Below, one piece after another: positions 25,933-35,288 of a DNA stretch of 64,000 nt. The translations under genes were made by a program, and so were the position numbers. Origin of the DNA: Streptomyces sp. NBC_01446 (GTDB taxonomy: Bacteria; Actinomycetota; Actinomycetes; Streptomycetales; Streptomycetaceae); contig NZ_JAPEPO010000001.1 of NCBI RefSeq assembly GCF_026340095.1, positions 2,046,001 to 2,110,000 of the forward strand, in the 5' to 3' direction. The notes below the pieces were generated by a model. The model searched no databases. It saw only the letters and a list, made by a program, of their open reading frames with translations, and was not told the DNA's origin. The first letter of the stretch is position 1. Each line of letters starts with the position of its first letter.

Positions 25933-26079
25933 CTGTCCGGTGCCGCGGGCGCGGCGTGCATCTGGCGGACAGCCGGACCGACGCTAAGCGGGGCATCTTT
26001 CAATCAACAAACGGAACCGGGCTTTTGTAGCGCATGCCACAGGGCAGACAGGCAACCACTGGTTCAATTCGGACATACA

Positions 26080-26114
26080 GGGGCCCCGGTGGTCATCTCG
26101 CCCACCGGGGCCCC
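26080..26114. terminator. Terminator between the M16 and M23 genes
   Basis: GGGGCCCCGGTGG and CCACCGGGGCCCC pair as a 13-base perfect stem with a nine-base loop. It lies 20 bases downstream of the second M16 gene's stop codon and ends that operon. Confidence 0.85.
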
Positions 26115-26134
26115 TCGTTGCACACCGGTCACGG

Positions 26135-27520
26135 TCAGCCCGTGACGACGGTCACCTCTCCGATGCCGAGCGCCCTGACAGGCTCCTCGATCTGGGCTGC
26201 GTCACCCACGAGCACCGTCACCAGACGGTCCATCGGGAAGGCGCTCACGACGGCCGCGGTGGCCTCCACGGTGCCCGTCGCGGCGAGCCGCCGGTACAAC
26301 TCCGCCTGGAAGTCGTCCGGCAGATGCTGCTCGACCTGGTCGGCGAGCGTCCCCGCGACGGCAGCGGCGGTCTCGAACTTGAGCGGGGCGACCCCCACCA
26401 AGTTCTGTACGGCCACGTCCCGTTCGGCGTCGGTCAGGCCCTCCGCGGCGAGCGTGCGCAGCACCTTCCAGAGGTCGTCGAGCGCCGGACCCGTGTTCGG
26501 TGTGTCCACGGAGCCGCTGATGGCGAGCATCGCGGCGCCCGTCCCGTCCGGCGCCGAGCGCAGCACCTGGCCGAACGCCCGCACGCCGTAGGTGTATCCC
26601 TTCTCCTCGCGCAGGACACGGTCCAGACGGGAGGTGAGGGTGCCGCCCAGGCAGTACGTGCCGAGCACCTGCGCCGGCCACACCCGGTCGTGCCTGTCCG
26701 CGCCGACGCGGCCGATCAGGATCTGCGTCTGCACCGCGCCCGGCCGGTCGACGATCACGACCCGGCCGGTGTCGTCGGCCGTCACGGGCGGTACGGGGCG
26801 CGGCTCGGCCGTGTTCCCCGTCCAGGCGCCCAGCGTGTCGGCGAGCAGGACGTCGAGGTCGATGCCCGCGAGGTCGCCCACGACGACCGCGGTGGCCGTG
26901 GCGGGGCGCACGTGCCGGTCGTAGAAGGCGCGTACGGCCGCCGCGTCGATGGCCGCGACGGTCTCTTCGGAGCCCTGGCGCGGGCGGGACATGCGCGCGG
27001 TGGCCGGGAAGAGCTGCTTCGAGAGCTCCTTGGCGGCGCGGCGGCCGGGGTTGGCCGTCTCGTGCGGGATCTCGTCGAGCCGGTTGCGCACGAGACGTTC
27101 GATCTCACTGTCCGCGAACGCGGGTGCCCTGAGGGCGTCGGCGAGCAGGCCGAGCGCCTTCGGCAGGCGGGAGACGGGGACCTCCAGAGAGACCCGTACG
27201 CCGGGGTGGTCGGCGTGCGCGTCGAGGGTGGCGCCGCAGCGCTCCAGTTCGGCGGCGAACTCCTCGGCCGCGAGCTTGTCGGTGCCTTCGGAGAAGGCCC
27301 TCGCCATGATGGTGGCGACGCCGTCGAGCCCGGCGGGCTCGGCGTCCAGGGGCGCTTCGAGGTGGATCTCGATGGCGACGACCTGCTGGCCCGGGCGGTG
27401 GCAGCGCAGCACCGTCAGGCCGTTGTCGAGGGTGCCGCGCTCGGGCGCGGGGAACGCCCACGGCCGCGCCGTGCCGGCCTGGGGCTGCGGGTGGAAGTCC
27501 ATGGTCGCGAGCTCGGTCAC
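26135..27520 (-). CDS. M16-family peptidase subunit without the zinc motif
   Basis: A 461-residue partner of an M16 zinc peptidase. It has the M16 fold signatures LDNGLTVLRCHRPGQQVVAI and the C-terminal module EEKGYTYGVRAFGQ. Where the active subunit has the HxxEH motif, this one reads GVATIMARAFSEG, so it should be inactive and form the substrate chamber, as in mitochondrial-type and Sphingomonas heterodimers. The GTG start overlaps the stop of the active subunit by four bases (GTGA), which fits stoichiometric production. Confidence 0.92.
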   Translation of the reverse strand: MTELATMDFHPQPQAGTARPWAFPAPERGTLDNGLTVLRCHRPGQQVVAIEIHLEAPLDAEPAGLDGVATIMARAFSEGTDKLAAEEFAAELERCGATLDAHADHPGVRVSLEVPVSRLPKALGLLADALRAPAFADSEIERLVRNRLDEIPHETANPGRRAAKELSKQLFPATARMSRPRQGSEETVAAIDAAAVRAFYDRHVRPATATAVVVGDLAGIDLDVLLADTLGAWTGNTAEPRPVPPVTADDTGRVVIVDRPGAVQTQILIGRVGADRHDRVWPAQVLGTYCLGGTLTSRLDRVLREEKGYTYGVRAFGQVLRSAPDGTGAAMLAISGSVDTPNTGPALDDLWKVLRTLAAEGLTDAERDVAVQNLVGVAPLKFETAAAVAGTLADQVEQHLPDDFQAELYRRLAATGTVEATAAVVSAFPMDRLVTVLVGDAAQIEEPVRALGIGEVTVVTG

Positions 27521-28899
27521 TTGCCGGCCTCCTCGTCTGCGGTCCCGCCTGCGGTCTCGTCCGTGGTCGCTGCGGCGGTCTCGTCGGCCTCTTCGGGGGC
27601 CGTGGGCTCGTAGACGAGCACCGCGCGGTTGTCGGGGCGCAGATGGGCCGCGGCCACCTCCTGGACCTCCTCCGCGGTGATGTCGAGGACGCGCTGGACG
27701 GCGGTCAGGGCGAGCTGCGGGTCGCCGAACAGGACGGCGAACCTGCACAGTTCGTCGGCGCGGCCCGAGACCGTGCCGAGCCGGTCGAGCCACTCGCGCT
27801 CCAACTGTGCCTGGGCGCGCTCCATTTCCTCCGGAGTGGGACCGTCGGCGGCGAACCGCGCGAGCTCCTCGTCGACGGCCTCCTCGATGACCGGCACCTC
27901 GACGTCGCCGGACGTCTTCACGTCCAGCCACCCCACGGAGGGCGCCCCCGCGAGCCTCAGGAGACCGAACCCGGCGGCGACGGCGGTCTGGTCACGGCGG
28001 ACGAGACGGTTGTAGATCCGGGACGACTCGCCGCCGCCGAGGACCGTCAGGGCCAGGTCGGCCGCGTCGCACGCGCGCGAGCCGTCCTGCGGCAGCCGGT
28101 AGGCGGCCATCAGCGCCCGGGCCGGGACCTCCTCCTCGACGACCTCGCGCACGCCCTCACCGATCCGGTCGGGCAGGGCGCCGTCGCGCGGGGGCTGCTT
28201 CCCGTCGTGGCGCGGGATGGAGCCGAAGTACTTCTCGACCCAGGCCAGCGTCTGCTCGGGGTCGATGTCCCCGACGACCGAGAGGACGGCGTTGTTCGGG
28301 GCGTAGTACGTACGGAAGAAGTTCCGCGCGTCCTCCAGAGTGGCCGCGTCCAGGTCGGCCATGGAGCCGATGGGCGTGTGGTGGTACGGGTGGCCCTCCG
28401 GGTACACGAGGGCGGTCAACTTCTCGAACGCGGTCCCGTACGGAACGTTGTCGTAGCGCTGGCGGCGCTCGTTCTTGACGACGTCGCGCTGGTTCTCCAT
28501 CGACTCCTCGTCGAGCGCGGCGAGGAGGGAGCCCATCCGGTCGGCCTCCAGCCAGAGCGCGAGCTCCAGCTGGTGGGTCGGCATGGTCTCGAAGTAGTTG
28601 GTGCGCTCGAAACTCGTCGTCCCGTTCAGCGAGCCGCCGGCGCCCTGCACCAGCTCGAAATGCCCGTTCCCGTGGACCTGCTTCGAGCCCTGGAACATCA
28701 GGTGCTCGAAGAGGTGAGCCAGGCCGGTGCGGCCCTTGACCTCGTGGCGCGAGCCGACGTCGTACCAGAGGCAGACGGCTGCGACCGGGGTCAGGTGGTC
28801 CTCGGAGAGCACCACGCGCAGCCCGTTGTCGAGGCGGTGCTCGGTCGCTGTCAGGCCGCCGGAGCCGGCCTCGGCGGTGGCCGTGTGACCCATGGGCAT
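27517..28899 (-). CDS. M16-family zinc metallopeptidase (active subunit)
   Basis: A 460-residue M16B-type peptidase with the inverted zinc motif AHLFEHLMF (His62, Glu65, His66) and the downstream acidic ligand region ENQRDVVKNERR. Members degrade peptides or process precursors. A short low-complexity tail of Ala, Thr, Glu and Asp lies beyond the catalytic domain. It is followed directly by the inactive partner and divergent from parC. ATG at 28899 has GAAGGGA upstream. Confidence 0.94.
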   Translation of the reverse strand: MPMGHTATAEAGSGGLTATEHRLDNGLRVVLSEDHLTPVAAVCLWYDVGSRHEVKGRTGLAHLFEHLMFQGSKQVHGNGHFELVQGAGGSLNGTTSFERTNYFETMPTHQLELALWLEADRMGSLLAALDEESMENQRDVVKNERRQRYDNVPYGTAFEKLTALVYPEGHPYHHTPIGSMADLDAATLEDARNFFRTYYAPNNAVLSVVGDIDPEQTLAWVEKYFGSIPRHDGKQPPRDGALPDRIGEGVREVVEEEVPARALMAAYRLPQDGSRACDAADLALTVLGGGESSRIYNRLVRRDQTAVAAGFGLLRLAGAPSVGWLDVKTSGDVEVPVIEEAVDEELARFAADGPTPEEMERAQAQLEREWLDRLGTVSGRADELCRFAVLFGDPQLALTAVQRVLDITAEEVQEVAAAHLRPDNRAVLVYEPTAPEEADETAAATTDETAGGTADEEAGK

Positions 28900-29134
28900 G
28901 TACGTCCCTTCGATCGCGGAACTATCGCGGAAACTGCAGATGTGCTGCCAGTTCTGCCACTGTATGCAAGCGTTCTGACGCCTGGCGAAGTTCCCGCACT
29001 GGGTACGCCGAGAGCGAGCACCGAACGCCGTACGGACGGGTCGCGGTCGGCGTTGTCAGTGGGGCGGTCCACAATGGTGCGCGTCAGATTCTTGTACATG
29101 CCCCGGCAGCATCTGTGAAGGAGCCGCAGCAGCG

Positions 29135-31591
29135 ATGGCCCGCCGCAGCACGAAGACCCCGCCTCCCGACGACTTCGAGGAGCGGATCCTCGACATTGAC
29201 GTTGTCGACGAAATGCAGGGCTCCTTCCTCGAGTACGCCTACTCGGTGATCTACTCCCGGGCCCTGCCGGACGCCCGTGACGGCATGAAGCCCGTGCACC
29301 GGCGCATCGTCTACCAGATGAACGAAATGGGCCTGCGCCCCGACCGCGGCTATGTGAAGTGCGCCCGCGTCGTCGGCGAGGTCATGGGTAAGTTGCACCC
29401 GCACGGAGACGCGTCGATCTACGACGCCCTGGTGCGCCTCGCCCAGCCCTTCTCGATGCGCCTCCCCCTGGTCGACGGCCACGGAAACTTCGGCTCCCTG
29501 GGGAACGACGACCCGCCGGCCGCCATGCGGTACACCGAGTGCCGGATGGCCCCCGCGACGTCGCTGATGACGGAGTCGATCGACGAGAACACCGTCGACT
29601 TCGGGCCGAACTACGACGGCCAGGAGCAGGAGCCCGCCGTCCTGCCGGCCGCCTACCCGAACCTCCTGGTCAACGGCGCGTCCGGCATCGCCGTCGGCAT
29701 GGCGACGAACATGCCGCCGCACAATCTCGGCGAGGTCATCGCCGCCGCCCGTCACCTGATCAGGCACCCGGGCGCCGACCTCGAGACGCTCATGAAGTTC
29801 GTCCCGGGCCCCGACCTGCCGACCGGCGGCCGGATCGTCGGCCTGTCCGGCATCAAGGACGCCTACGAGTCGGGCCGCGGCACCTTCAAGATCCGCGCCA
29901 CGGTCTCCGTGGAGGACGTGACGGCGCGCCGCAAGGGCCTCGTCGTCACCGAACTGCCCTTCGCGGTGGGCCCCGAGAAGGTCATCGCGAAGATCAAGGA
30001 CCTGGTCGGCTCCAAGAAGCTCCAGGGCATCGCGGACGTCAAGGACCTCACCGACCGCCAGCACGGCCTGCGCCTGGTCATCGAGATCAAGAACGGCTTC
30101 GTGCCGGAGGCCGTCCTGGAGCAGCTCTACAAGCTGACGCCGATGGAGGAGTCCTTCGGCATCAACAACGTGGCGCTGGTCGACGGTCAGCCCTTGACGC
30201 TCGGCCTCAAGGAGCTCCTGGAGGTCTATCTCGACCACCGCTTCGAGGTCGTACGCCGCCGCAGCGAGTTCCGCCGCACGAAGAAGCGGGACCGGCTGCA
30301 TCTGGTCGAGGGCCTCCTCGTCGCGCTGGTGGACATCGACGAGGTCATCCGCCTCATCCGCTCCAGCGACAACTCCGCGCAGGCGAAGGAGCGCCTGATG
30401 GAGCGCTTCTCGCTGAGCGAGATCCAGACGCAGTACATCCTGGACACGCCGCTGCGCCGCCTCACCAAGTTCGACCGCATCGAGCTGGAGACGGAGCGCG
30501 ACCGGCTCAACGGCGAGATCGACGAGCTGACCGGGATCCTCGACTCCGACGCCGAGCTGCGCAAGCTCGTCTCGGCCGAACTGGCCTCGGTGGCGAAGAA
30601 GTTCGGCACCGAGCGCCGCACCGTGCTTCTGGAGTCGGCGGGCACGGCGGTCACCGCGGTGCCCCTCCAGGTCGCCGACGACCCGTGCCGCGTGCTCCTG
30701 TCGTCCACGGGCCTCCTGGCGCGCACGGCGACCGCCGACCCGTTCGGGGACGACGAGGACGCCCGGCGCACCAAGCACGACGTGATCGTCTCCGCGGTCC
30801 CGGCGACGGCGCGCGGCGAGATCGGCGCGATCACGTCCACGGGGCGCCTGTTGCGGCTCAATGTCATCGACCTGCCGCAGCTCCCGGAGACGGCCTCGGC
30901 GCCGAACCTCTCCGGCGGCGCGCCCGTCACGGAGTTCCTGTCGTCGCTGGAGGCGGACGAGAAGGTGGTCTGTCTGACCACTCTCGACGAGTCGTCCCCC
31001 GGCCTGGCGATCGGTACCGAGCAGGGCGTGGTCAAGCGCGTCGTGCCCGACTACCCGACGAACAAGGACGAGTTGGAGGTCATCGGACTCAAGGACGGTG
31101 ACCGCATCGTCGGCGCAGTGGAGCTGCGTACCGGCGAGGAGGACCTGGTCTTCATCACGGACGACGCGCAGTTGCTCCGCTACCAGGCCTCGCAGGTACG
31201 TCCGCAGGGCCGGGCCGCGGGCGGTATGGCGGGCATCAAGCTGGCCGACGGCGCCAAGGTGATCTCGTTCACCGCCGTCGATCCGGCTGTGGACGCGATC
31301 GTCTTCACGGTGGCGGGATCGCGCGGCACGCTCGACGACTCCGTCCAGACGACGGCGAAGCTCACCCCGTTCGACCAGTACCCGCGCAAGGGTCGGGCCA
31401 CGGGCGGTGTGCGCTGCCAGCGCTTCCTGAAGGGCGAGGACTGCCTGAGCCTGGGCTGGGCGGGCCCGACACCGGCCCGCGCGGCGCAGAAGAACGGCAC
31501 CCCGGCCGAGCTGCCCGAGGTCGACCCGCGCCGCGACGGCTCCGGCGTCTCCCTCGCGAAGACGGTCTCGGTGGTGGCGGGGCCGATCTAG
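29135..31591 (+). CDS. parC: DNA topoisomerase IV subunit A (ParC)
   Basis: The 818-residue A subunit of the type II topoisomerase that decatenates daughter chromosomes. The catalytic Tyr133 lies in AMRYTECRM, and the quinolone-determining region is [19 protein letters not shown] (88-104). The C-terminal beta-propeller lacks a recognisable GyrA box (QRRGGKG), which favours ParC over GyrA; the parE gene lies about 17 kb away on the other strand. The ATG follows a good ribosome site (GGAGC). The gene tail overlaps the convergent CobW gene by four bases at CTAG. Confidence 0.97.
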   Translation: MARRSTKTPPPDDFEERILDIDVVDEMQGSFLEYAYSVIYSRALPDARDGMKPVHRRIVYQMNEMGLRPDRGYVKCARVVGEVMGKLHPHGDASIYDALVRLAQPFSMRLPLVDGHGNFGSLGNDDPPAAMRYTECRMAPATSLMTESIDENTVDFGPNYDGQEQEPAVLPAAYPNLLVNGASGIAVGMATNMPPHNLGEVIAAARHLIRHPGADLETLMKFVPGPDLPTGGRIVGLSGIKDAYESGRGTFKIRATVSVEDVTARRKGLVVTELPFAVGPEKVIAKIKDLVGSKKLQGIADVKDLTDRQHGLRLVIEIKNGFVPEAVLEQLYKLTPMEESFGINNVALVDGQPLTLGLKELLEVYLDHRFEVVRRRSEFRRTKKRDRLHLVEGLLVALVDIDEVIRLIRSSDNSAQAKERLMERFSLSEIQTQYILDTPLRRLTKFDRIELETERDRLNGEIDELTGILDSDAELRKLVSAELASVAKKFGTERRTVLLESAGTAVTAVPLQVADDPCRVLLSSTGLLARTATADPFGDDEDARRTKHDVIVSAVPATARGEIGAITSTGRLLRLNVIDLPQLPETASAPNLSGGAPVTEFLSSLEADEKVVCLTTLDESSPGLAIGTEQGVVKRVVPDYPTNKDELEVIGLKDGDRIVGAVELRTGEEDLVFITDDAQLLRYQASQVRPQGRAAGGMAGIKLADGAKVISFTAVDPAVDAIVFTVAGSRGTLDDSVQTTAKLTPFDQYPRKGRATGGVRCQRFLKGEDCLSLGWAGPTPARAAQKNGTPAELPEVDPRRDGSGVSLAKTVSVVAGPI

Positions 31592-32688
31592 TCCGCGTCC
31601 TGCGGTTCCTGTACGTATCTCAGGACGCCCCACATGCTGTGCTCGTCGGCATAGGTGTGCGGGGCGTCCTGGGCGCAGGCGGTCAGTTCCTTGCTCAGTC
31701 GCGGGGCGTCGATCCCGGCCCCGATGAGGACGAGCCGGCTGAGGCGCGGCTCCCCGGGCGCCCAGAGCTCCGGTGCGAACCGCAGGAACCGACCGACGGC
31801 GTGCACGGTGTACTTGTTGCGACGGTCGGCCGCGCCGAAGTCGACGTACCCCTTGATGCGGTAGAGCCCCTCGGGCCTGCTGTCGAGGAACGCCATCAAC
31901 CGGCGTGGATCGAGCGGCACTTCGGACTCGACGGAGAGACTGTCGTACGCGGAGTGCAGATGGCCGTCGTGCGCCTCATGCTCGTCGTGTTCGTCTCCGC
32001 CCGTACTGTCGCCGTCGTACCGGTGGAGGTCATCGAACGACAGCTGGCCGATCCGCTCGCGCGTCGGCCGGCAGTCGAAGAGGAACTCGGGGTCCACGCG
32101 CGCGTACGTCGCGGGAACGACTGCTGCGCCTCCGGCCAGCCCGCGCACGCGCTCCAGGACACGCTGGTGCTCCCTCTCCGGGACCCGGTCGGCCTTGTTG
32201 ACCACCACGAGGTCGGCGATGGCCAGATGCCGGTCGAGCTCGGGGTGTTGCTCCCGCGTCGTGTCGAACTCGACGGCGTCGACGACCTCGACCAGACCGC
32301 CGTACACGATCCGCTGATTCTCGCTGGCGAGCACCATGCGCACGAGCTCCTGCGGCTCGGCGAGCCCGCTGGCCTCGATCACGATCACATCGATGCCGTT
32401 GCGGGCCGAGGGCCGGGTGAGCCGGTCCATGTATTCGTCGAGCTCGCTCGCGTCGACGGCGCAGCACAGGCACCCGTTGCCGAGGGAGACGGTGGAGTCG
32501 CCGAGCTGCCCGGCGACGGCCATGGCGTCGATCTCGATGGAGCCGAAGTCATTGACGATCGCGCCGATCCGCGTGCCGCCGCCGTGGTGCAGCAGATGGT
32601 TCAGCAGGGTGGTCTTGCCGGAGCCCAGGAACCCGGCGAGGACGACGACCGGGATCTGCTGCGGAAGCTCCTGCCTCGGCTGACTCAA
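31588..32688 (-). CDS. CobW/Nha1-family GTPase (metallochaperone type)
   Basis: A 366-residue P-loop GTPase of the COG0523 family, which handles metals such as zinc, cobalt or iron. Visible motifs are the P-loop AGFLGSGKTTLLNHLL, the hallmark GNGCLCCAV, EASGLAEPQELV and NKADRV for guanine specificity. A His/Asp/Glu-rich loop (EHDEHEAHDGHLH) near the middle is a likely metal-binding site. The TTG start at 32688 has AGAGAGG eight bases upstream. It shares its last four bases with convergent parC. Its metal and client are not evident. Confidence 0.92.
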   Translation of the reverse strand: MSQPRQELPQQIPVVVLAGFLGSGKTTLLNHLLHHGGGTRIGAIVNDFGSIEIDAMAVAGQLGDSTVSLGNGCLCCAVDASELDEYMDRLTRPSARNGIDVIVIEASGLAEPQELVRMVLASENQRIVYGGLVEVVDAVEFDTTREQHPELDRHLAIADLVVVNKADRVPEREHQRVLERVRGLAGGAAVVPATYARVDPEFLFDCRPTRERIGQLSFDDLHRYDGDSTGGDEHDEHEAHDGHLHSAYDSLSVESEVPLDPRRLMAFLDSRPEGLYRIKGYVDFGAADRRNKYTVHAVGRFLRFAPELWAPGEPRLSRLVLIGAGIDAPRLSKELTACAQDAPHTYADEHSMWGVLRYVQEPQDAD

Positions 32689-33011
32689 CGCGCGACCTCT
32701 CTCACACACCGACGCGTCCAGGGACGCGCATACCGGCGTTCTTACGACGAATGAATGCCGCCCCAGGATACGAGCGCGTAGAAACACCGCGAAGTGAACG
32801 ATTGTTAGCGTCGCGGGCTGGGCACACGACAGGCATGGCGCCCGGACGAGCGACCCCTGCTTCCCTCCGTGTGCCTCCTCTCCGCCTCCCCGCCGACCAG
32901 CGCCGCTCGGCACCCCGGGGGGCGGCAAGCGCGCCGCCCACCGCTCGCCGGTCCTTTCCCGTCGCCCCGCACCCGACGACCGGCGGACGGTCGCCTGAAC
33001 CGGGGGTTGAC
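32689..33011. other. Divergent gap between the CobW and DUF6082 genes
   Basis: No convincing gene is present. Promoters for both flanking genes must be here. The clearest structure is a palindrome CGCGTCC-AG-GGACGCG at 32713-32728, 25 bases upstream of the CobW start, which could be an operator or a leader hairpin. Confidence 0.5.
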
Positions 33012-33566
33012 ATGGCCACACAGAGTAATGGGATATGGGCGTTGAGTGCCGCCGCGCTGGCGGGGTTCGCTCTCGGCGGGGCCACGTCGGCCTTCGCGAA
33101 GCAGCAGCAGCGCCGCGAGGAGGCGCGGCTGCGTACCGAGCAGCTGGAGCGGGACGAGGTGGCCGAGCGCCGCCGCGCCCGGGCCCATCAGCAACGCATG
33201 CACTGGGCACTACTGGTCAAGGCCATCGACGACCCGTCCCTCGCGGTCGTGATCAACACGTACGGCGCGGATGTTCCGCTCGAGAAGTTGCGCCAGTACT
33301 TCTATGCGAATGCCTGGTACGTCAACATCTTCCACCTGGAGCAGTCGGGCCTCGCCAACCAGGAACAGGTGTACGGCCACCTCCGTGACTTTTTCCAGAG
33401 CCCGGTCTTTCGCGAGTACTGGGAAGCCACCCGCAACCACCGAATCGCCCTCAATCACTCGTCCGACGAAGCCCGGCTCGGACGCCTGGCGGACAGGCTC
33501 TACGAAGAGCTGGAGGAGGCGGACACGGACGAGTGGTGGGTGGTCGGGGACCCTCCGACATTCTGA
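33012..33566 (+). CDS. DUF6082 family membrane-anchored protein
   Basis: A 184-residue protein of unknown function from a Streptomyces-rich family. An N-terminal transmembrane anchor (GIWALSAAALAGFALGG, about 7-24) is followed by a basic coiled coil (QQQRREEARLRTEQLE) and a conserved domain with RMHWALLVKAIDDPSLAVVI and YFYANAWYVNIFHLEQSGL. ATG at 33012 was chosen because the anchor begins there; upstream sequence in the same frame is low-complexity. No neighbour explains its role. Confidence 0.85.
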   Translation: MATQSNGIWALSAAALAGFALGGATSAFAKQQQRREEARLRTEQLERDEVAERRRARAHQQRMHWALLVKAIDDPSLAVVINTYGADVPLEKLRQYFYANAWYVNIFHLEQSGLANQEQVYGHLRDFFQSPVFREYWEATRNHRIALNHSSDEARLGRLADRLYEELEEADTDEWWVVGDPPTF

Positions 33567-33735
33567 GCCCCAGCCGGCCGCCAACGAGCCCCTTCACCCA
33601 CACCGGTGAACTCGCACGCCCATGTGCCCCAAAATTCCTCAACTTCCGTTCGCATGCGGCCCACAGGCCGCAGGGGGCGCACTAGCCTGACCCGGAACGT
33701 GTCAGAGCTATGCCTTCCCTAAGGACCGGTACCCC

Positions 33736-33972
33736 TTGAAGATCGTGCGCCGCATCGGTGTGCCTCCGCGCGAGCGTGGCAGTGCGTCAGGGGCGACCTG
33801 CCCTGACCTGTTCGAGCTGAGCGACGGGAACTTCGCCGTCATCGGGACAGAGGCCACCGCGGAGCTCGACAAGGAGCTTCCGCCTGACGCGGCGCGCGCC
33901 GACTACGAGCGCATCGTGATCGTCAGCCGCGAAACGCTCGTGCGCGCGAAGGCCGATATCCCGGACTCCTAG
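33736..33972 (+). CDS. Small conserved protein (78 residues)
   Basis: Conserved Streptomyces protein of unknown function. It has an acidic, beta-rich core (GATCPDLFELSDGNFAVIGTEA and YERIVIVSRETLVRAKADIP). The TTG start has AAGGA about ten bases upstream. Similar proteins accompany small regulatory or toxin-antitoxin-like genes in other streptomycetes, but I see no partner here. It is closed by a strong bidirectional terminator. Confidence 0.8.
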   Translation: MKIVRRIGVPPRERGSASGATCPDLFELSDGNFAVIGTEATAELDKELPPDAARADYERIVIVSRETLVRAKADIPDS

Positions 33973-33983
33973 CCCGCCGCCTC

Positions 33984-34018
33984 CCGGAGCCCGGTCCCCA
34001 CGAAGGACCGGGCTCCGG
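33984..34018. terminator. Bidirectional terminator between the small gene and citrate synthase
   Basis: CCGGAGCCCGGTCC (33984-33997) pairs with GGACCGGGCTCCGG (34005-34018), a 14-base perfect stem between convergent genes. Confidence 0.85.
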
Positions 34019-34023
34019 CGCGT

Positions 34024-35190
34024 TCAGGACACGACCGGTACCGGCGCCGGAGCCGCCGGGCCCACATACCGGGCCGCCGGGCGAATGATCTTCGAATCCC
34101 GGGCCTGCTCAAGGATGTTGGCGCTCCACCCCACCACCCGCGCAGCGGCGAACGTCGGGGTGAACATCGCGCGCGGCAACCCGCACAGCTCCATGACCAC
34201 ACCCGCGTAGAACTCCACGTTCGTGTGAAGTTCCCGGCCCGGCTTCAGTTCCGCGAGGATCGACTCCACGTGGCGCTCGACCTCGACGGCGAACTCCACC
34301 ATCGGCCCGCCGAACCCCTCGGCGATGCCCCGCAGCATCCGCGAACGGGGGTCCTCCGTGCGGTAGACGGGGTGGCCGAAGCCCATGATCCGGTCGCCCG
34401 CGAGGACCCGCTCGCGGATCCACCCGTCGATCCGGTCCGGCGTGCCGATCGCGTCGAGGGTGTCGAGCGCGCGGCTCGGGGCGCCGCCGTGCAGTGGCCC
34501 TGAGAGCGCCCCCACGGCGCCGACCAGACAGGCCGCGACATCCGCACCCGTCGACGTGATGACCCTCGCCGTGAACGTTGACGCATTGAACCCGTGATCA
34601 ATGGTTGAGATCAGGTACTGCTCGATGGCACGGGCGTGAGCGGGCTCCGGCTCCGAACCCGTCAGCATGTAGAGGTAGTTCGCGGCGTACGACAGGTCGT
34701 CGCGCGGTTCGACGGGTTCGAGGCCGTCACCGAGCCGGTGCAGTGCCGTGAGCAGCGTCGGCACGACCGCCGCGGCGGCCAGGGTGTCGTCGCGCCGCCG
34801 CTCGTCGTCGATGTCGTACACGGGGCGGAAGCCCTGTGAGGCGCCGAAGAGCGACAGGGCGCTGCGCAGCCCGGCGAGCGGGCCGGAGAGCGCTCCGGCG
34901 CGGGCGATCGCGGGCAGCGCGGCCCGCACGTCGTCGGGCAGTCGGCGCAGGGCGGCCGTCCGCGCGGCGAAGGCCACGGACTGCGCGGCGTCAGGCAGCT
35001 CACCGTGGATCATCAGGTGCCATACGTCCTCGAAGCCGCGGGTCTGCGCGAGCTCGACGGCTGAGTACTGGCGGTAGTGGTAGAAGCCCTCGCGCCCTCT
35101 GACGTCACCCAATTCGGTGTCGGTGACGACGACGCCCGCGAGTCCCCGCGGTACGTCGACAGGGGTGGCCGTGGTCCCGTTGATCGACAT
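34024..35190 (-). CDS. Citrate synthase 2 (type II-like)
   Basis: A 388-residue citrate or 2-methylcitrate synthase. The first two catalytic histidines are kept: His234 in SGPLHGGAPS and His273 in MGFGHPVYRTEDPR. The third catalytic position, Asp in the usual NVDFYSG, reads NVEFYAG here (Glu326). ATG at 35190 has a perfect GGGAGG. It is divergent from the HTH-citrate synthase, which probably shares its promoter region. The Asp-to-Glu change is visible in the sequence; whether it alters activity or is family-specific is unknown. Confidence 0.93.
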   Translation of the reverse strand: MSINGTTATPVDVPRGLAGVVVTDTELGDVRGREGFYHYRQYSAVELAQTRGFEDVWHLMIHGELPDAAQSVAFAARTAALRRLPDDVRAALPAIARAGALSGPLAGLRSALSLFGASQGFRPVYDIDDERRRDDTLAAAAVVPTLLTALHRLGDGLEPVEPRDDLSYAANYLYMLTGSEPEPAHARAIEQYLISTIDHGFNASTFTARVITSTGADVAACLVGAVGALSGPLHGGAPSRALDTLDAIGTPDRIDGWIRERVLAGDRIMGFGHPVYRTEDPRSRMLRGIAEGFGGPMVEFAVEVERHVESILAELKPGRELHTNVEFYAGVVMELCGLPRAMFTPTFAAARVVGWSANILEQARDSKIIRPAARYVGPAAPAPVPVVS

Positions 35191-35243
35191 GTTTCCTCCC
35201 TGGACTTGATTCGACTGTCCATGCTTGACTCGATGCCTGTCAA

Positions 35244-35260
35244 TATTGATTGAATCAATA
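35244..35260. promoter_or_regulatory. Palindromic operator candidate between the citrate synthases
   Basis: TATTGATTGAATCAATA has two eight-base arms around one central base. It lies in the 98-base divergent gap, 54 bases from one start and 29 from the other. Two related half-sites, CTTGATTCGA and CTTGACTCGA, lie nearby. Both genes could be controlled by one protein here, perhaps the HTH-citrate synthase itself. Confidence 0.6.
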
Positions 35261-35288
35261 CACACGATGCGGATATACGGTGGCGCGC

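Noticed and set aside
29084..31633. 849-codon frame antisense to parC
   Set aside because: Low-complexity shadow; parC in the other direction has all catalytic motifs.
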